Of a DNA stretch of 64,000 bases, positions 12,101-18,757 are shown in pieces; the first letter of the stretch is position 1; each line of letters starts with the position of its first letter. The stretch spans positions 23,168 through 87,167 of the forward strand of contig CAZAYP010000013.1 of NCBI GenBank assembly GCA_964489425.1. Direction: 5' to 3'. This DNA is from CAZAYP01 sp964489425 [NCBI: uncultured Verrucomicrobiota bacterium]. GTDB lineage: Bacteria > Verrucomicrobiota > Kiritimatiellia > RZYC01. The notes under the pieces were generated by a model, which worked only from the letters and a program-made list of their open reading frames with translations, was not told the origin of the DNA and did not search any database. The position numbers were made by a program, and so were the translations under genes.

Positions 12101-12130
12101 CTGCCCTGGCTGATCAACCTGCTGGAATAG
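3137..12130 (+). CDS. Giant secreted multi-domain protein (2997 aa), Gly-rich, beta-helix, carboxypeptidase-regulatory-like repeats
   Basis: A signal peptide (MKRIPVRVMMLGLVAG..., cleavage near LAA) starts the protein; SD GGGGG lies just upstream. Two Gly-rich segments (about residues 120-240 and 390-515) occur in duplicated modules with the phrase GRVAVYY. Residues about 770-1085 form a right-handed beta-helix that ends with SPCIDAANS ... DLGAFEF, followed by a CARDB-like domain (INWRNNDS, to about 1200). From about 1590 to 2345 runs a tandem array of roughly ten carboxypeptidase-regulatory-like beta-sandwich modules (pattern G.V....G.P...A.V......GxYxLxGLPxGxY). A mostly helical part (2380-2610) precedes a Cys/Pro/Gly-rich linker (2610-2700), a DUF11-like domain that begins SFDPNDKQATGYG, and a C-terminal fibronectin-III-like domain. 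There is no PEP-CTERM or LPXTG anchor. It is probably an adhesin or surface-layer component. The 3' end overlaps rfbC tail-to-tail by 17 bp. Confidence 0.85.
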   Translation: MKRIPVRVMMLGLVAGTCLPLAGLAATVRFTTNTTIDSTNSLYEGQALIVDGCQVTINGTHLFESLTISNAGVVTHSAATTVAEYALRLTLLDRLRITAGASLNVAGKGYLSGRTVGNTTTGAAGGVAGGSHGGLGAEDSLKRQPNDAYGDFRQPVRPGSGGGGADGLAGGSGGGAVRVAAPVMVVDGWVAADGALGSGGGGGSGGAIWLEAGTLSGSGRITADGQPGLYAMPAGGGGRVAVYYQQLAGFSLTNIHARAGTNVVNYFAAPGTVFLSPSAGLEELRVASGGRKAGMWTPLGQAGELGVGVQTLTISGTNTLLIPRDGQAVRTWNTTIGPGSRLAQPSNTTTRVYELRLVASNLLTIAAGGSLTAQGRGYRPGYTFDNTTNHGPAGASGGSHGGAGGAAISGGSVSPTYGDALFPVLPGGGGGTVLDGGSGGGSIRVDAGTLDLQGAINADGGVSTVSGGGAGGSVLINAGQVQGSGYITARGTNGSSALGGCGGGGRVAVYYRQGMALAGSHVTASGGGPLRPGGTGTVWLTTQPAARWRLPVPYLSGQATVGWDSAGFDPTGCAVRCQAFLQGAAYTVVDNAGYVAGVSWDTTQVPDGNYELRAVFQDPAHAATPLELYTNVLVNNAVTWHWGTITGQQTWATGTIHAIAADLTVAGGARLNIAPGCLVKVAPQVQIKVLPSGTLAVTGTASRAVWLTSLLDDDRGGDTNLDADRSQPGPGDWRGIWVEPAGVLLANAFTRQAYGVERVGGRLPSNTTWRGDTLYHVTADLYVTNGVTLALEAGAVVKVASNMTVVVTRGGRLVSAGTFGRPVVFTSDADDTRGGDTLGDGDWSVPSPGIWYGINLQGGQAWLDYTRVLYGGRFTLLNMNQAGVAALNGARAYISNSVISHALSDGVQCTYAGLALANCVLDDNDRGIAALNSATVSVVNCTIAGNRLGLAWNGSLATVTVFNAIITDNIEAGLARLAGLDWLTIRYACLWNASNTQNTAAWQPGTNGNLNAEPGLKDVSNGNYRLNFQSPCIDAANSLLAPPADSTGATRYTDPRTQPKGIPDAHGVYADLGAFEFVENAASDLDLVARNVDGPQALLAGTTVTVAWADANIGIGTVRGAWQDEVALVPDQPCRGVDRIVVADVAVSGTLGPNQSQACTARVRVPLGTEGTWRWQVRVNARGDIFEGINWRNNDSPLAGAASLQLQEIRLGTTITAAFASVTSPVGYVFRQAAGTSCVAVLNGATVNGACRLYAGYDSLPTVQNFDSRSRAWNQPDASLDLPAAGAQTVYLLAVPEALPDAALGFTLGVHAAAFALRSVDLAGAGNIGYATIPLNGEGFGHDLAVRLVQAGGTSNRAAHRIVVADAIRALATFDLRGLPAGAYHVAAQQGALTSVLSNAFTVAVGTGGRFRVSLAMPAQVRLGRVFEGTVEFVNEGDVDIPIPMLFLRSMDHNPIWLGPMEREDTRYVIQFPALPDEDYTAGMIRPGYHGRIPFYSVIRQPVFGASRYEVHWLPSTLTDIMDWDNLRAHVTPAASGLLWSNAWSLLVNEIGPTVGDYFAALAAAAEEARRLGLGLWKPEELMWFMMQQAMAEYPGAACQGRLYLNDLNQPLPGQAVVLAAANGDFYGQQSWYDGSFTFRDVPAGAYTLSVPGYQCLALTNVTIPATQQLAVVVAAGAGVAGRVTAEGSGDPVPFAMVILRDHYGTNTAHASTDAAGAYALGGLRLGTYDISCWAPGYVSVVDNLLVISNGTAAASFSLAAGGVISGRVVGPDGATGASGARVSAYASAGYNSTLAGTNGLFRLSGLPAATYRITAVASNYAYGQNTNVVLASGGLTTGVVLQLVLGGAVTGRVVAAGTGQPLTNAILGVDSPVWLEDQPCTGADGSFAVQAVHPGWQQVWCQAPGYVPGVVTTLVSAGIAANASLALRPAGRISGTVQLSDGTPLATAPVWLISTNLATLMSTTTTLAGAYGFAGLGDGAYVLAVGSAQGMAVGARTVNLGLAGNQATGQLLVVTGAVVAGTARMASGAVVANAKVSLGRGGQCWASTLTDATGQYRFLLLRTGLCQVAVLAPTVALAGRTNLVIPAVGVYSGIDITGSTRRLVFALRTAQSGVPLTNAVVELARRDFTADLGSLWAVANASGLAVFSNLAAGTSYEYTASVAGCIPWAGSLALTGLTTHVALSLTNGGTLKGQVTDAQGRPVAGALVTARAAGPGLAFTTSSGAAGAYALAGLPTGELSLWAVADGFAPAARTGLVMLAGVDQVQTITLVSNAVAWTGRLAGPGQVPLRLAMVHWQEGNGYALRTASADGEGGYALQNVPASGTLRVEADGLAIATFTYTSPADPILSNLQLSAFSALGLPPVAAGRQAGPRGDVWQDFTDWLWAIAPRPTRSPMESALNRQDYRWASPVNASCPAYQNAYHHAQATEQLMRSAFWGWEDSYEYIKDINFGYYFLMFSRGVKLSTEIIQLVLQLRGMTGSLVASRQYEQYAALLAGVENTVPNLVDLALSREFGEMPGYLIDLQDMLNALSSLAPEHLVDAKFAAAHGLVVSMISIVMHIYNLVKDYRAWEEECLRAFKDYFRAGKHYQEAVWAHWNATVAVYLAARQDCPECRDVCNPCQAAFGQPPPPPDPCCGQPQPCPDPCAGKPCGGQPPCVGCGGAPGGGSSGGGGGEQYPDPRMDGTPGPLHCYYGCDDDGPIPRGSFDPNDKQATGYGAAGHIAERTRIYYTIRFENQTNATAPAQEVVITDALSPQLDWSTFELGDIGFNNVVVPVPSGLYVFATNSIVVATDAPPVSVSAALDPATGIAQWRLQAVDPVTGGLPEDPLAGFLPPNDTNHVGEGFVAFSVQPASNLVEGTVVSNAASIVFDANAPIITPAAINTVDTTPPVSAVTALPEISPPVFNVQWQGADTGAGITMYEIYVQQNGKGYSLWIVTNATTSCQFIGAVGSRYDFYSVAVDGAGYREVIPRSGTNMVEAATRIVIGLPWLINLLE

Positions 12131-12701
12131 CGGGTGCGGCCGGGCTGAATCGTGGCAACTGCGCGGGGACAACGGCGGCCAATAGCGGGGCCCGCCGGTC
12201 CTTGTCGGACAGCAGCGGTTCTGGAACAGGCCACGCGATCCCCAGTTGGGGATCGTTCCAGGCCAGGCCGAAGTCGTCACCGGGATGGTACACGTCCGTG
12301 CATTTGTACAGCAGATCGACTTGGTCGCTGAGCGCGCAGAATCCATGCGCGAACCCCGGGGGGATGTAGAGTTGGTGGTGGTTCTCGTCGGAGAGGATGG
12401 CCGTGACGTGCCGGCCGAACGTCGGCGAGCCCCGCCGAATGTCCACGGCCACATCGAAGATGGATCCGCGCACGACGTAAACCAATTTGCCTTGGGGATG
12501 CGCCAGTTGGTAATGCAGCCCGCGCAGCGTGTCGCGGCAGGATCGGGAATGGTTGTCCTGGACAAACGCCGGGAGGATCCCGGCTTGGGCGTACCGGCTG
12601 CCGTGAAAGACTTCGGCGAAGAAGCCGCGGGCATCGGCATACACCGTCGGCTCGCACAGCAGCACCCCGGGCAACTCCGTGGGCCGGATGGCAAAGGGCA
12701 T
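12114..12701 (-). CDS. rfbC: dTDP-4-dehydrorhamnose 3,5-epimerase
   Basis: The 195-residue product is a cupin-fold epimerase that converts dTDP-4-dehydro-6-deoxyglucose to its L-lyxo epimer in dTDP-L-rhamnose synthesis. Visible family motifs are the N-terminal DARGFFAEVFH, QDNHSRS, LRGLHYQ with the catalytic His at residue 63, GSIFDVAVDIRRGSPTFG, and IPPGFAHGFCALSD. The ATG at 12701 overlaps the rfbA stop as TAATG, indicating translational coupling; an upstream in-frame start inside rfbA is less likely because the family begins near MPF.IRPT. Length is normal. The C-terminal tail is Pro/Ala-rich. rfbB and rfbD are not in the window. Confidence 0.95.
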   Translation of the reverse strand: MPFAIRPTELPGVLLCEPTVYADARGFFAEVFHGSRYAQAGILPAFVQDNHSRSCRDTLRGLHYQLAHPQGKLVYVVRGSIFDVAVDIRRGSPTFGRHVTAILSDENHHQLYIPPGFAHGFCALSDQVDLLYKCTDVYHPGDDFGLAWNDPQLGIAWPVPEPLLSDKDRRAPLLAAVVPAQLPRFSPAAPAIPAG

Positions 12702-13576
12702 TATCCGAACTCTCCGCGCGCCACGGCGATCAGGTAGCGGCCGTAGTCGTTCTTGGCCATCGGCTCGCCGAGCGCCAGGAGCGCCGCGCGGTCGATGTAC
12801 CCGAGGCGGAAGGCAATTTCTTCGATGCACGCAATCTTCAAGCCCTGGCGTTGCTGGATGGTTTCCACAAAATTGGCGGCCTGCTGCAGCGAGTCGTGGG
12901 TGCCGGTATCCAGCCAGGCCAGGCCGCGGCCAAAGAGTTCCACCTTGAGTTCCCCCCGGCGCAGGTACGCCAGGTTGACGTCGGTGATCTCCAGTTCGCC
13001 CCGCGCCGAAGGTTTCAGCGCCTCGGCAATGCCCACCACGGTGTGGTCGTAAAAATACAAGCCGGGCACGGCGTAGCGCGACTTGGGGATCGATGGTTTT
13101 TCCTCGATGCTGATGACGCGGCCGTCGTCGGCGAATTCCACCACGCCGTAGCGTTCCGGGTCCGTGACAGGATAGCCGAAAACCAGGCCGCCGCGGGCAA
13201 GCGCCCGGGCCCGGTGGAGGACCGGGGACAATCCCTGGCCGTAAAAAATGTTATCGCCCAGGATCAGGGCCACGGGATCGTGCCCGATGAACGGCTTGCC
13301 AATCAAAAACGCCTGGGCCAAACCGCCCGGCCGGGGCTGGGATGCGTAGCTGAAGCGCAGGCCCAGCTGGCGGCCGTCGCCCAGCAACCGCTCGAACAGC
13401 GGCAAGTCATCGGGCGTGCTGATGATCTGGATCTCCCGAATGCCGGCCAGCATGAGCACGGACAACGGGTAGTAAATCATGGGCTTGTCGTAGACCGGCA
13501 GCAGTTGCTTGCTCACCACGCGCGTGATCGGGTACAACCGGCTGCCGGAGCCCCCGGCGAGAATGATGCCTTTCAT
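12701..13576 (-). CDS. rfbA: Glucose-1-phosphate thymidylyltransferase
   Basis: It makes dTDP-glucose from dTTP and glucose 1-phosphate, the first step toward dTDP-rhamnose. The nucleotide-binding signature [11 protein letters not shown] is at the N-terminus, followed by [17 protein letters not shown], the metal site [24 protein letters not shown] and [12 protein letters not shown]. The protein is 291 residues from the ATG at 13576, the usual RmlA length. That ATG overlaps the stop of the upstream response regulator as ATGA, so the alternative start nine codons earlier is unlikely. It is co-transcribed with rfbC. Confidence 0.95.
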   Translation of the reverse strand: MKGIILAGGSGSRLYPITRVVSKQLLPVYDKPMIYYPLSVLMLAGIREIQIISTPDDLPLFERLLGDGRQLGLRFSYASQPRPGGLAQAFLIGKPFIGHDPVALILGDNIFYGQGLSPVLHRARALARGGLVFGYPVTDPERYGVVEFADDGRVISIEEKPSIPKSRYAVPGLYFYDHTVVGIAEALKPSARGELEITDVNLAYLRRGELKVELFGRGLAWLDTGTHDSLQQAANFVETIQQRQGLKIACIEEIAFRLGYIDRAALLALGEPMAKNDYGRYLIAVARGEFG

Positions 13577-14010
13577 GCCGGGTCGCGGATCAGATTCTGG
13601 CATACGGCGGGTTCGGTGCCCTGCAAGACCGCTTCCAGGATTTTGGCCAGGGTCGCCATCTCGATGGGCTTTTGCAGAAATCCAATGTGTTGCGCCCCGG
13701 CAAACTGCGCGGCCAGATCGTCGGTCGAAAAACCGGACAGGATGAATACCGGCAAGTCCGCGCGCTGGGCCCGAATGTCGTGGAACAGGGCTTGGCCGCC
13801 GCCGCCCGGTAGTGAATAATCAAGGAGGGCCACCCCAATTTGGTCCGCATGTTGCTTGAACAGGTCCAGCCCCTGCTGGCCATCCAAGGCCGCCAGGACC
13901 TGGTACTGGGAGCGCTCCAAGTGGCGCTTGATGATCCGGGTGACCATCTCCTCATCGTCCACCAGCAGGATGACTCGCGGCCCGGTCGCCCATGTTGTTG
14001 GCTCAGGCAT
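13573..14010 (-). CDS. Single-domain response regulator (CheY-like receiver)
   Basis: The 145-residue protein is one receiver domain: acidic pocket LLVDDEE near residues 15-21, phospho-acceptor Asp in [12 protein letters not shown] near 62-64, Ser in ILSGFS, and Lys in FLQKPIE. There is no output domain, so it acts through protein contact. It is translationally coupled to rfbA (ATGA overlap), which suggests that signalling and surface-sugar synthesis are co-expressed, although a functional link is unproven. Its cognate kinase is not adjacent. Confidence 0.85.
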   Translation of the reverse strand: MPEPTTWATGPRVILLVDDEEMVTRIIKRHLERSQYQVLAALDGQQGLDLFKQHADQIGVALLDYSLPGGGGQALFHDIRAQRADLPVFILSGFSTDDLAAQFAGAQHIGFLQKPIEMATLAKILEAVLQGTEPAVCQNLIRDPA

Positions 14011-14040
14011 GGGGAGATCTCGCGCGCGCGGTATGGATGG

Positions 14041-15579
14041 TCATGGGGCCCGTCCAGCGCGGCGCGCCTTCTCGGTCATGGCGCGCAACCGGGTTGAAAT
14101 TTCCGGGGTCAGCGCGCTCCACGCAAAGCGCCACGCCCAGTTGCCGCCGGGCCGGCCGGGAACATTCATCCGCGCCTCCGACCCGAGCCCCAGCACGTCC
14201 TGCAGGGTATAAACGGCGGTATTGGCCTTGGATTTCAGCGCCAGGCCAATCATGTCCCAGTGGATTTCGTGGCCGTCCGTGCCGAGATATTGCAGGACGG
14301 TCTGGCGTTCCTCGTCAATTTCCTTCTGGGACCGGGTGCTGTCGGCGCCGGCCTGGCTGTTGAACCAACCCACGACCGTGTCATTATCGTGAGTGCCTGG
14401 GTACACGGCGCAGTTGGGGGGATAATTGTGCGGCCGGTAGTCCAGGGCCTTGGGATCGTTGCCGAACGCGAACTGCAGCACCCGCATGCCGGGAAACCCG
14501 CAGTCTTCCCGCAGTTTCTCGACTTCCGGAGTGATCACCCCCAGGTCCTCGGCAATAATGGGCAACTCGCCCATTTGGTGCGCCATGGCCGTGAAGAGCT
14601 CCAGGCCCGGGCCTTGCACCCATTGGCCATCCTTGGCGGTGTCTGCGGGGAAAGGCACTTCCCAATAGGCTTCAAATCCGCGGAAATGGTCGATGCGGAC
14701 AATGTCCACCAACTCCAGCGCCTTGCGGATGCGCGCGGCCCACCAGGCATAACCAGTCTGCTGGTGGACATCCCAGCGGTAAATCGGGTTGCCCCAAAGT
14801 TGGCCCGTGCTGCTGAAATAGTCGGGCGGCACACCGGCCTGGACCGTGAGCTGGCCATGCTCATCCACGTGATAGAGTTCAGGATGCGCCCACACGTCCG
14901 CGCTGTCGTGGGCCACAAAAATGGGGATATCGCCGACGATCCGGATGCGCCGCTCATGGCAGTATTTGCGCAGGCCGTCCCACTGGGCATGGAAGAGAAA
15001 CTGCATGACTTTCACATCGCGGATGGCATCGCGCAACTCGCGCCGAGCAGCGGTCAAGGCCTGAGGTTGCCGCTGTACCAGCGGTTCCTCCCACATGATC
15101 CAGGGCCGGCCATCATGGCGATCCTTCAAGGCCATGAACAGGGCGTAGTCGTCGAGCCAATCCGCCTGCTTGTCGCAGAACCGCTTGAAATCCTGCTTGC
15201 GCGCGGCAGATGCCCGGCGCGGGAACGTGCGGCACACCTGGCGCAGCACCGCCATGCGCGCCGGGATCAAGGCCCCGTAATCCGCGCGGTCGGCCGGGAG
15301 GCGCGGGAACGCCGCCAAGTCATCGGCTGCCAGCAGCTTTTGGCGTACCAGCAGATCAAAGCTGATGAGCAGATGGTTGCCGGCGAAGGTGGACGGCGAC
15401 TGGTAGGGCGAGTCGCCAAAGCTGGTGGGGCCCAGGGGCAGGACCTGCCAAAGATGTTGGCGCATCTCCGCGAGGGTATCCACGAATTTGCGGGCTGCGG
15501 GCCCGATTTCCCCGATCCCATAGGGGCCCGGCAACGATGTCGGGTGCAATAGAATTCCGCTGGCACGTTCAAAGCTCAT
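14041..15579 (-). CDS. malQ: 4-alpha-glucanotransferase (amylomaltase, GH77)
   Basis: The 512-residue enzyme transfers alpha-1,4-glucan segments between maltodextrins or glycogen chains. The start RASGILLHPTSLPGPYGIG is the standard GH77 N-terminus. Later motifs include LPLGPTSFGDSPYQSPSTFAGN, VGDIPIFVAHDSADVW, PPDYFS.TGQLWGNP, the nucleophile in VRIDHFRGF, the acid/base in IIAEDLG, and the third acidic residue in YPGTHDNDTVVGW. Length is normal for the bacterial short form. SD GGAGG lies 9 bases before the ATG at 15579. Transcribed alone or with the downstream response regulator-rfbAC genes (30-base gap). Confidence 0.96.
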   Translation of the reverse strand: MSFERASGILLHPTSLPGPYGIGEIGPAARKFVDTLAEMRQHLWQVLPLGPTSFGDSPYQSPSTFAGNHLLISFDLLVRQKLLAADDLAAFPRLPADRADYGALIPARMAVLRQVCRTFPRRASAARKQDFKRFCDKQADWLDDYALFMALKDRHDGRPWIMWEEPLVQRQPQALTAARRELRDAIRDVKVMQFLFHAQWDGLRKYCHERRIRIVGDIPIFVAHDSADVWAHPELYHVDEHGQLTVQAGVPPDYFSSTGQLWGNPIYRWDVHQQTGYAWWAARIRKALELVDIVRIDHFRGFEAYWEVPFPADTAKDGQWVQGPGLELFTAMAHQMGELPIIAEDLGVITPEVEKLREDCGFPGMRVLQFAFGNDPKALDYRPHNYPPNCAVYPGTHDNDTVVGWFNSQAGADSTRSQKEIDEERQTVLQYLGTDGHEIHWDMIGLALKSKANTAVYTLQDVLGLGSEARMNVPGRPGGNWAWRFAWSALTPEISTRLRAMTEKARRAGRAP

Positions 15580-15679
15580 CTCGTCAGGCCTCCATGTTCA
15601 GAAATGTTGCGCCATCGCGATCGGCGCCAAACCCATTGCGTGCAAGTTGAGCAAATCATCGGTCCGGATGCGATACAAA

Positions 15680-16654
15680 TCAGTCTTCATTTGCGGTGTT
15701 CTGGGGCGTGGCTTGGGGCTTGGGTTGGTTCTCCAGATCATAGGCCCGCCGGCGATCCGAGGCGGCGCGGGCCCGGTCGCCCAGCGTTTCCCACAACGTG
15801 GCGCGGGCCCGGTAAATTCGCGGCGCCGCGGGATCGAAGCTCAGCGCCTGGTCGAAATCCGCCCGCGCTTCTTCCACCTGGCCGAGGCTGCCGTAGGCCA
15901 GCCCGCGCAAGACGTGCAACTGGGCCAGCAACGGACCGTCCTCGGCCAGCGCCTGGGTGAAATCTGCAACCGCGGCCTTGTAATCCGCAACCTGGCGGCG
16001 CAGGTCGCCACGGTTGATGTAGGCGTGCGGTAGAAAAGGGTTGATCTGGATGGCGCGGTCCAAGTCTTTCAGCGCGGCGTCGTAAGCGCCCAGGCGCCGC
16101 TGGCAGAGGCCCCGCAGATACAAGGCCTCGGCGAGGTTGGGGTCCAAGGCCAGGGCACAGTTCAGATCCGCAAGGGCATCGTTATTGCGGGCCAGCCGGT
16201 GGAGGGCCGCGCCCCGGCTGGTGAACATCCACGGATTGTTGGTGGCCTGCGCGATGGCCACGGAGTATTCGTGCCACGCTTCGGGGTAGTTGGTCTGCAG
16301 CATGGCCAAGGAGCCCAGGTTGTAGTGGGCAAAGGCATTCAGGGGCACGATCGAAACTGCCTGCCGGTAGTCAACCTCGGCGCCCGCCAGGTCTCCCAGG
16401 CCGACGCGCAGGGCCCCCCGGTCGAAATGCAGGCGCGCCAGGACGTCAGGCGTGACCACGGCGCGCGCGATCAGGTCATCGTAAATCGAACAGGCCAGCC
16501 CGGGATTGCCAGCCTTGACCGCGCTGCGCGCCTCCTGGTAGCGGGCCATGGCCGCCTCCACGAGTAAGACCTTGGACTGCGTTTCCGGTTGGGCATGGAC
16601 CAAACCAGCAGCAAGCGCCAAGGATAGCAGCGGGCTGTATGCCGCCAGGCGCAA
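15680..16654 (-). CDS. Periplasmic TPR-repeat protein
   Basis: The 324-residue protein starts at a TTG (an in-frame TGA lies two codons upstream and no ATG is available before the signal sequence). The N-terminus LRLAAYSPLLSLALAAGLVHAQ looks like a signal peptide. The remainder consists of six or seven tetratricopeptide repeats, for example AFAHYNLGSLAMLQTNYPEAW, then NLAEALYLRGLCQRRLGAYDAA and FLPHAYINRGDLRRQVADYKAA, covering about residues 75-300. The charged tail is short. TPR proteins act as scaffolds; the partner is unknown. It precedes malQ by 100 bases on the same strand. Confidence 0.85.
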   Translation of the reverse strand: MRLAAYSPLLSLALAAGLVHAQPETQSKVLLVEAAMARYQEARSAVKAGNPGLACSIYDDLIARAVVTPDVLARLHFDRGALRVGLGDLAGAEVDYRQAVSIVPLNAFAHYNLGSLAMLQTNYPEAWHEYSVAIAQATNNPWMFTSRGAALHRLARNNDALADLNCALALDPNLAEALYLRGLCQRRLGAYDAALKDLDRAIQINPFLPHAYINRGDLRRQVADYKAAVADFTQALAEDGPLLAQLHVLRGLAYGSLGQVEEARADFDQALSFDPAAPRIYRARATLWETLGDRARAASDRRRAYDLENQPKPQATPQNTANED

Positions 16655-16679
16655 AGACCATCAATGGATTTGCGAGGGC

Positions 16680-17444
16680 TTAGAAGGAGTACGCAGCCTT
16701 CACGCCCAGCATGGTGTCCGGGGCATAGTCATTGCCCTTGCCCAAGTAGACATTGACCAGCAGCGGCTCAATCGGCTTGTAGCACATGCCGCCCTGGCCA
16801 TAGACCACGGACTGGCTGCCATCAAACATCTTTTCGCGCTGGGCCTTGCCGGCCATGCCTTCCACAAGCAGCGAGAATTCTTCGTTCAAATCCCAGATAA
16901 TGGTGCCGGCACCGGTGGCGATGTAGTCGCTGTGCCCCATGAATTCATACGTACCGTCCACGATGAAGTGGATCGTGTCTTCCACGATTGTGCCCACGGA
17001 AGTTCCCAGCACAAACCCGTTGTTGCCGATCCCCAGCCCTTTGTCCTCGTTACCGGTCGCCCAGCGCACGCTGGCATAGGGCAGGATGTACGGGTAGCCG
17101 AGGGCGTCTTCATAAACGCGCAGCTGGAATCCGGTCAACAGGTCGCCGAATCCCTGCTCCTTGTCGCCGATCTTGGGGCTGACATAGCCGTAAGGCACTT
17201 CGGCAATGAAGGCCAACTGGTCCAACAGGCCGTAGCGCCCGTACGGAGAAATCCAGTACTCATCCACATTGTTTTTGGTGAACACATCGTCGTTTTTGAA
17301 CTCGGAATAGGTGAAGAGACCGCCAGCTTCGACTTGGCCCTTGACCGGCAACTTGTTTTCCAGAGTCAGCATCGGCCGCATGGCGTCTGCCAATACGCTC
17401 GAAGTTCCAGCCACCAGCAATCCCAGCGCGATCCACTTCTTCAT
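16680..17444 (-). CDS. Outer-membrane beta-barrel protein
   Basis: The protein has 254 residues from the ATG at 17444, chosen because GGAGG lies 7 bases upstream. It starts with a clear signal peptide (MKKWIALGLLVAGTSSVLA). The mature part alternates polar and aromatic residues as in beta-barrels (GGLFTYSEF, YWISPYGRYGL, LPYASVRWATG, YKPIEPLLVNVYLGKG) and ends in Phe (VKAAYSF), the terminal signature recognised by the BAM machinery. It resembles the transporter/phenol-degradation MetA-like barrels, but I cannot assign a substrate. A short AT-rich spacer with two A-tracts separates it from the upstream SGNH gene. Confidence 0.75.
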   Translation of the reverse strand: MKKWIALGLLVAGTSSVLADAMRPMLTLENKLPVKGQVEAGGLFTYSEFKNDDVFTKNNVDEYWISPYGRYGLLDQLAFIAEVPYGYVSPKIGDKEQGFGDLLTGFQLRVYEDALGYPYILPYASVRWATGNEDKGLGIGNNGFVLGTSVGTIVEDTIHFIVDGTYEFMGHSDYIATGAGTIIWDLNEEFSLLVEGMAGKAQREKMFDGSQSVVYGQGGMCYKPIEPLLVNVYLGKGNDYAPDTMLGVKAAYSF

Positions 17445-17556
17445 CTGTGTTCCTCCCATGGACGGTTCTTGTTGCGAATCATGGACAATATAGCGGCTCC
17501 GTTCCCCATGGCGATAAAAAAAATAAAAAAAAGACGGAGCAATCCGGGTGCCAGGG

Positions 17557-18654
17557 TCAGCGGGAAAGGCTGCGGGATGCCAGATTGGAAAGCGTGCCCG
17601 AGTTTTGCAGGTAATCGAACAGGGCGCCGGCCACCACCTGGTGCGCCAGGGGGGAGGGGTGGAGATCCTGCGCGCTCAATACCATGCTGGCCATGGGCAG
17701 GTTGTGGTCCGCCAGGTAACGCGCAGTGGTCGGGGCGGTCTCGACCAGCGGGATGTCGCATTGGGCGCACACTTGGCGCACGTGCTCCGGCGGCGGGTCC
17801 TCGGCGAGCATCACCAGTTGGAAGTTGTGGCGTTGCGCAAGGCGCGCCAGGTGGCGGATGGCGGCTTGATAGGCTTTAACCCCCACCATGCCTTGCAAAT
17901 GGGGTGGCAACACCTGGGGATCATTCACAAACCGGTCCACGGTGCGCTTGGGCGCGCCGCGCAGCTTGATGTTGCGGCTGACCAGTTGGGCCCGCTGCCG
18001 GTGTTTGAGGTGGAGCAAAATATATTCCAGCAAAAACGATTTCCGAAGGGTGCCGTAGTTTTCCCGGCTAATAATGAAGTTGGGCAGGTCCAGGTCGTTG
18101 GAGACATATTCAATCACCACCAGATCGGGAGGATTCTCCAGGGCATCGTCGCGGAATGCTTCCACTTCCATGACCGTATTGTAGCCGGGCACGGCCAGGT
18201 TGTCGACCTGCCATCCCACGTCCGGCCATGCCTGTTGAAGATGGTGCTGGAGGTGGTAGATGTAGGTGGCATCATCCGCCACACCCCAGCCAAACATGAC
18301 CGAATCGCCCAGGCCTTTGATGCGCACTTTCGGAAGCCCGGGCGGTGGTGCGGGCATGACCCGGAGCCCTTGCTGGTCGGTGTTCAGCGGTTGCCCGCCA
18401 ATCCGGGTGTTCAAGCCGGCCACCAGCTGGTAGATGCGTCGTGGGTTGCGGGTGGGGCAGATAATTTCGCGCAGCGTCGCATCCCGATCCGCCGGCAGGG
18501 CGATGGGCGGAGTTGCCTGCGCCAGATCCGCATAAGCGCGCAGTACCGCAAGATCGTCGCGCCACGCCTTGATGCGGCAACCGATTTCCAGGGTCATCAA
18601 GGTCAGGGCCAGCGTAAAGAAAGCCAGCGCCAATTTTTTGCCAAGGTTCAGCAT
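17557..18654 (-). CDS. SGNH/GDSL-family hydrolase, membrane-anchored
   Basis: The 365-residue protein begins with one transmembrane segment (LGKKLALAFFTLALTLMTLEIG), so the catalytic domain is probably periplasmic. Block I is GLGDSVMFGWG with the nucleophile Ser near residue 117; block III is the VSNDLDLP motif; block V is SAQDLHPSPLAH with the Asp-His pair near the C-terminus. Such enzymes deacylate sugars or lipids; proteins of this architecture often modify exported polysaccharide. Substrate cannot be deduced here. An A/T-rich run just downstream (T-rich on the coding strand) may aid termination. Confidence 0.85.
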   Translation of the reverse strand: MLNLGKKLALAFFTLALTLMTLEIGCRIKAWRDDLAVLRAYADLAQATPPIALPADRDATLREIICPTRNPRRIYQLVAGLNTRIGGQPLNTDQQGLRVMPAPPPGLPKVRIKGLGDSVMFGWGVADDATYIYHLQHHLQQAWPDVGWQVDNLAVPGYNTVMEVEAFRDDALENPPDLVVIEYVSNDLDLPNFIISRENYGTLRKSFLLEYILLHLKHRQRAQLVSRNIKLRGAPKRTVDRFVNDPQVLPPHLQGMVGVKAYQAAIRHLARLAQRHNFQLVMLAEDPPPEHVRQVCAQCDIPLVETAPTTARYLADHNLPMASMVLSAQDLHPSPLAHQVVAGALFDYLQNSGTLSNLASRSLSR

Positions 18655-18757
18655 GGGGCGCTATACCACAGTAGCCGGCGCATGGAAGTTTCCAGACCGC
18701 ACAACCGGCCGGGTGTTGGAGGCTGGTGCTGGACGATCAGGTGTAACAAGCCCGTCG

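Noticed and set aside
10796-12694. 632-codon minus-strand open frame overlapping rfbC
   Set aside because: A different frame from rfbC; no conserved motifs; only the rfbC frame shows cupin motifs.
17500-17560. Strong rho-independent terminator after the SGNH gene
   Set aside because: Only a 4-bp stem (CGGA/TCCG) precedes the T-rich run, too weak to call.
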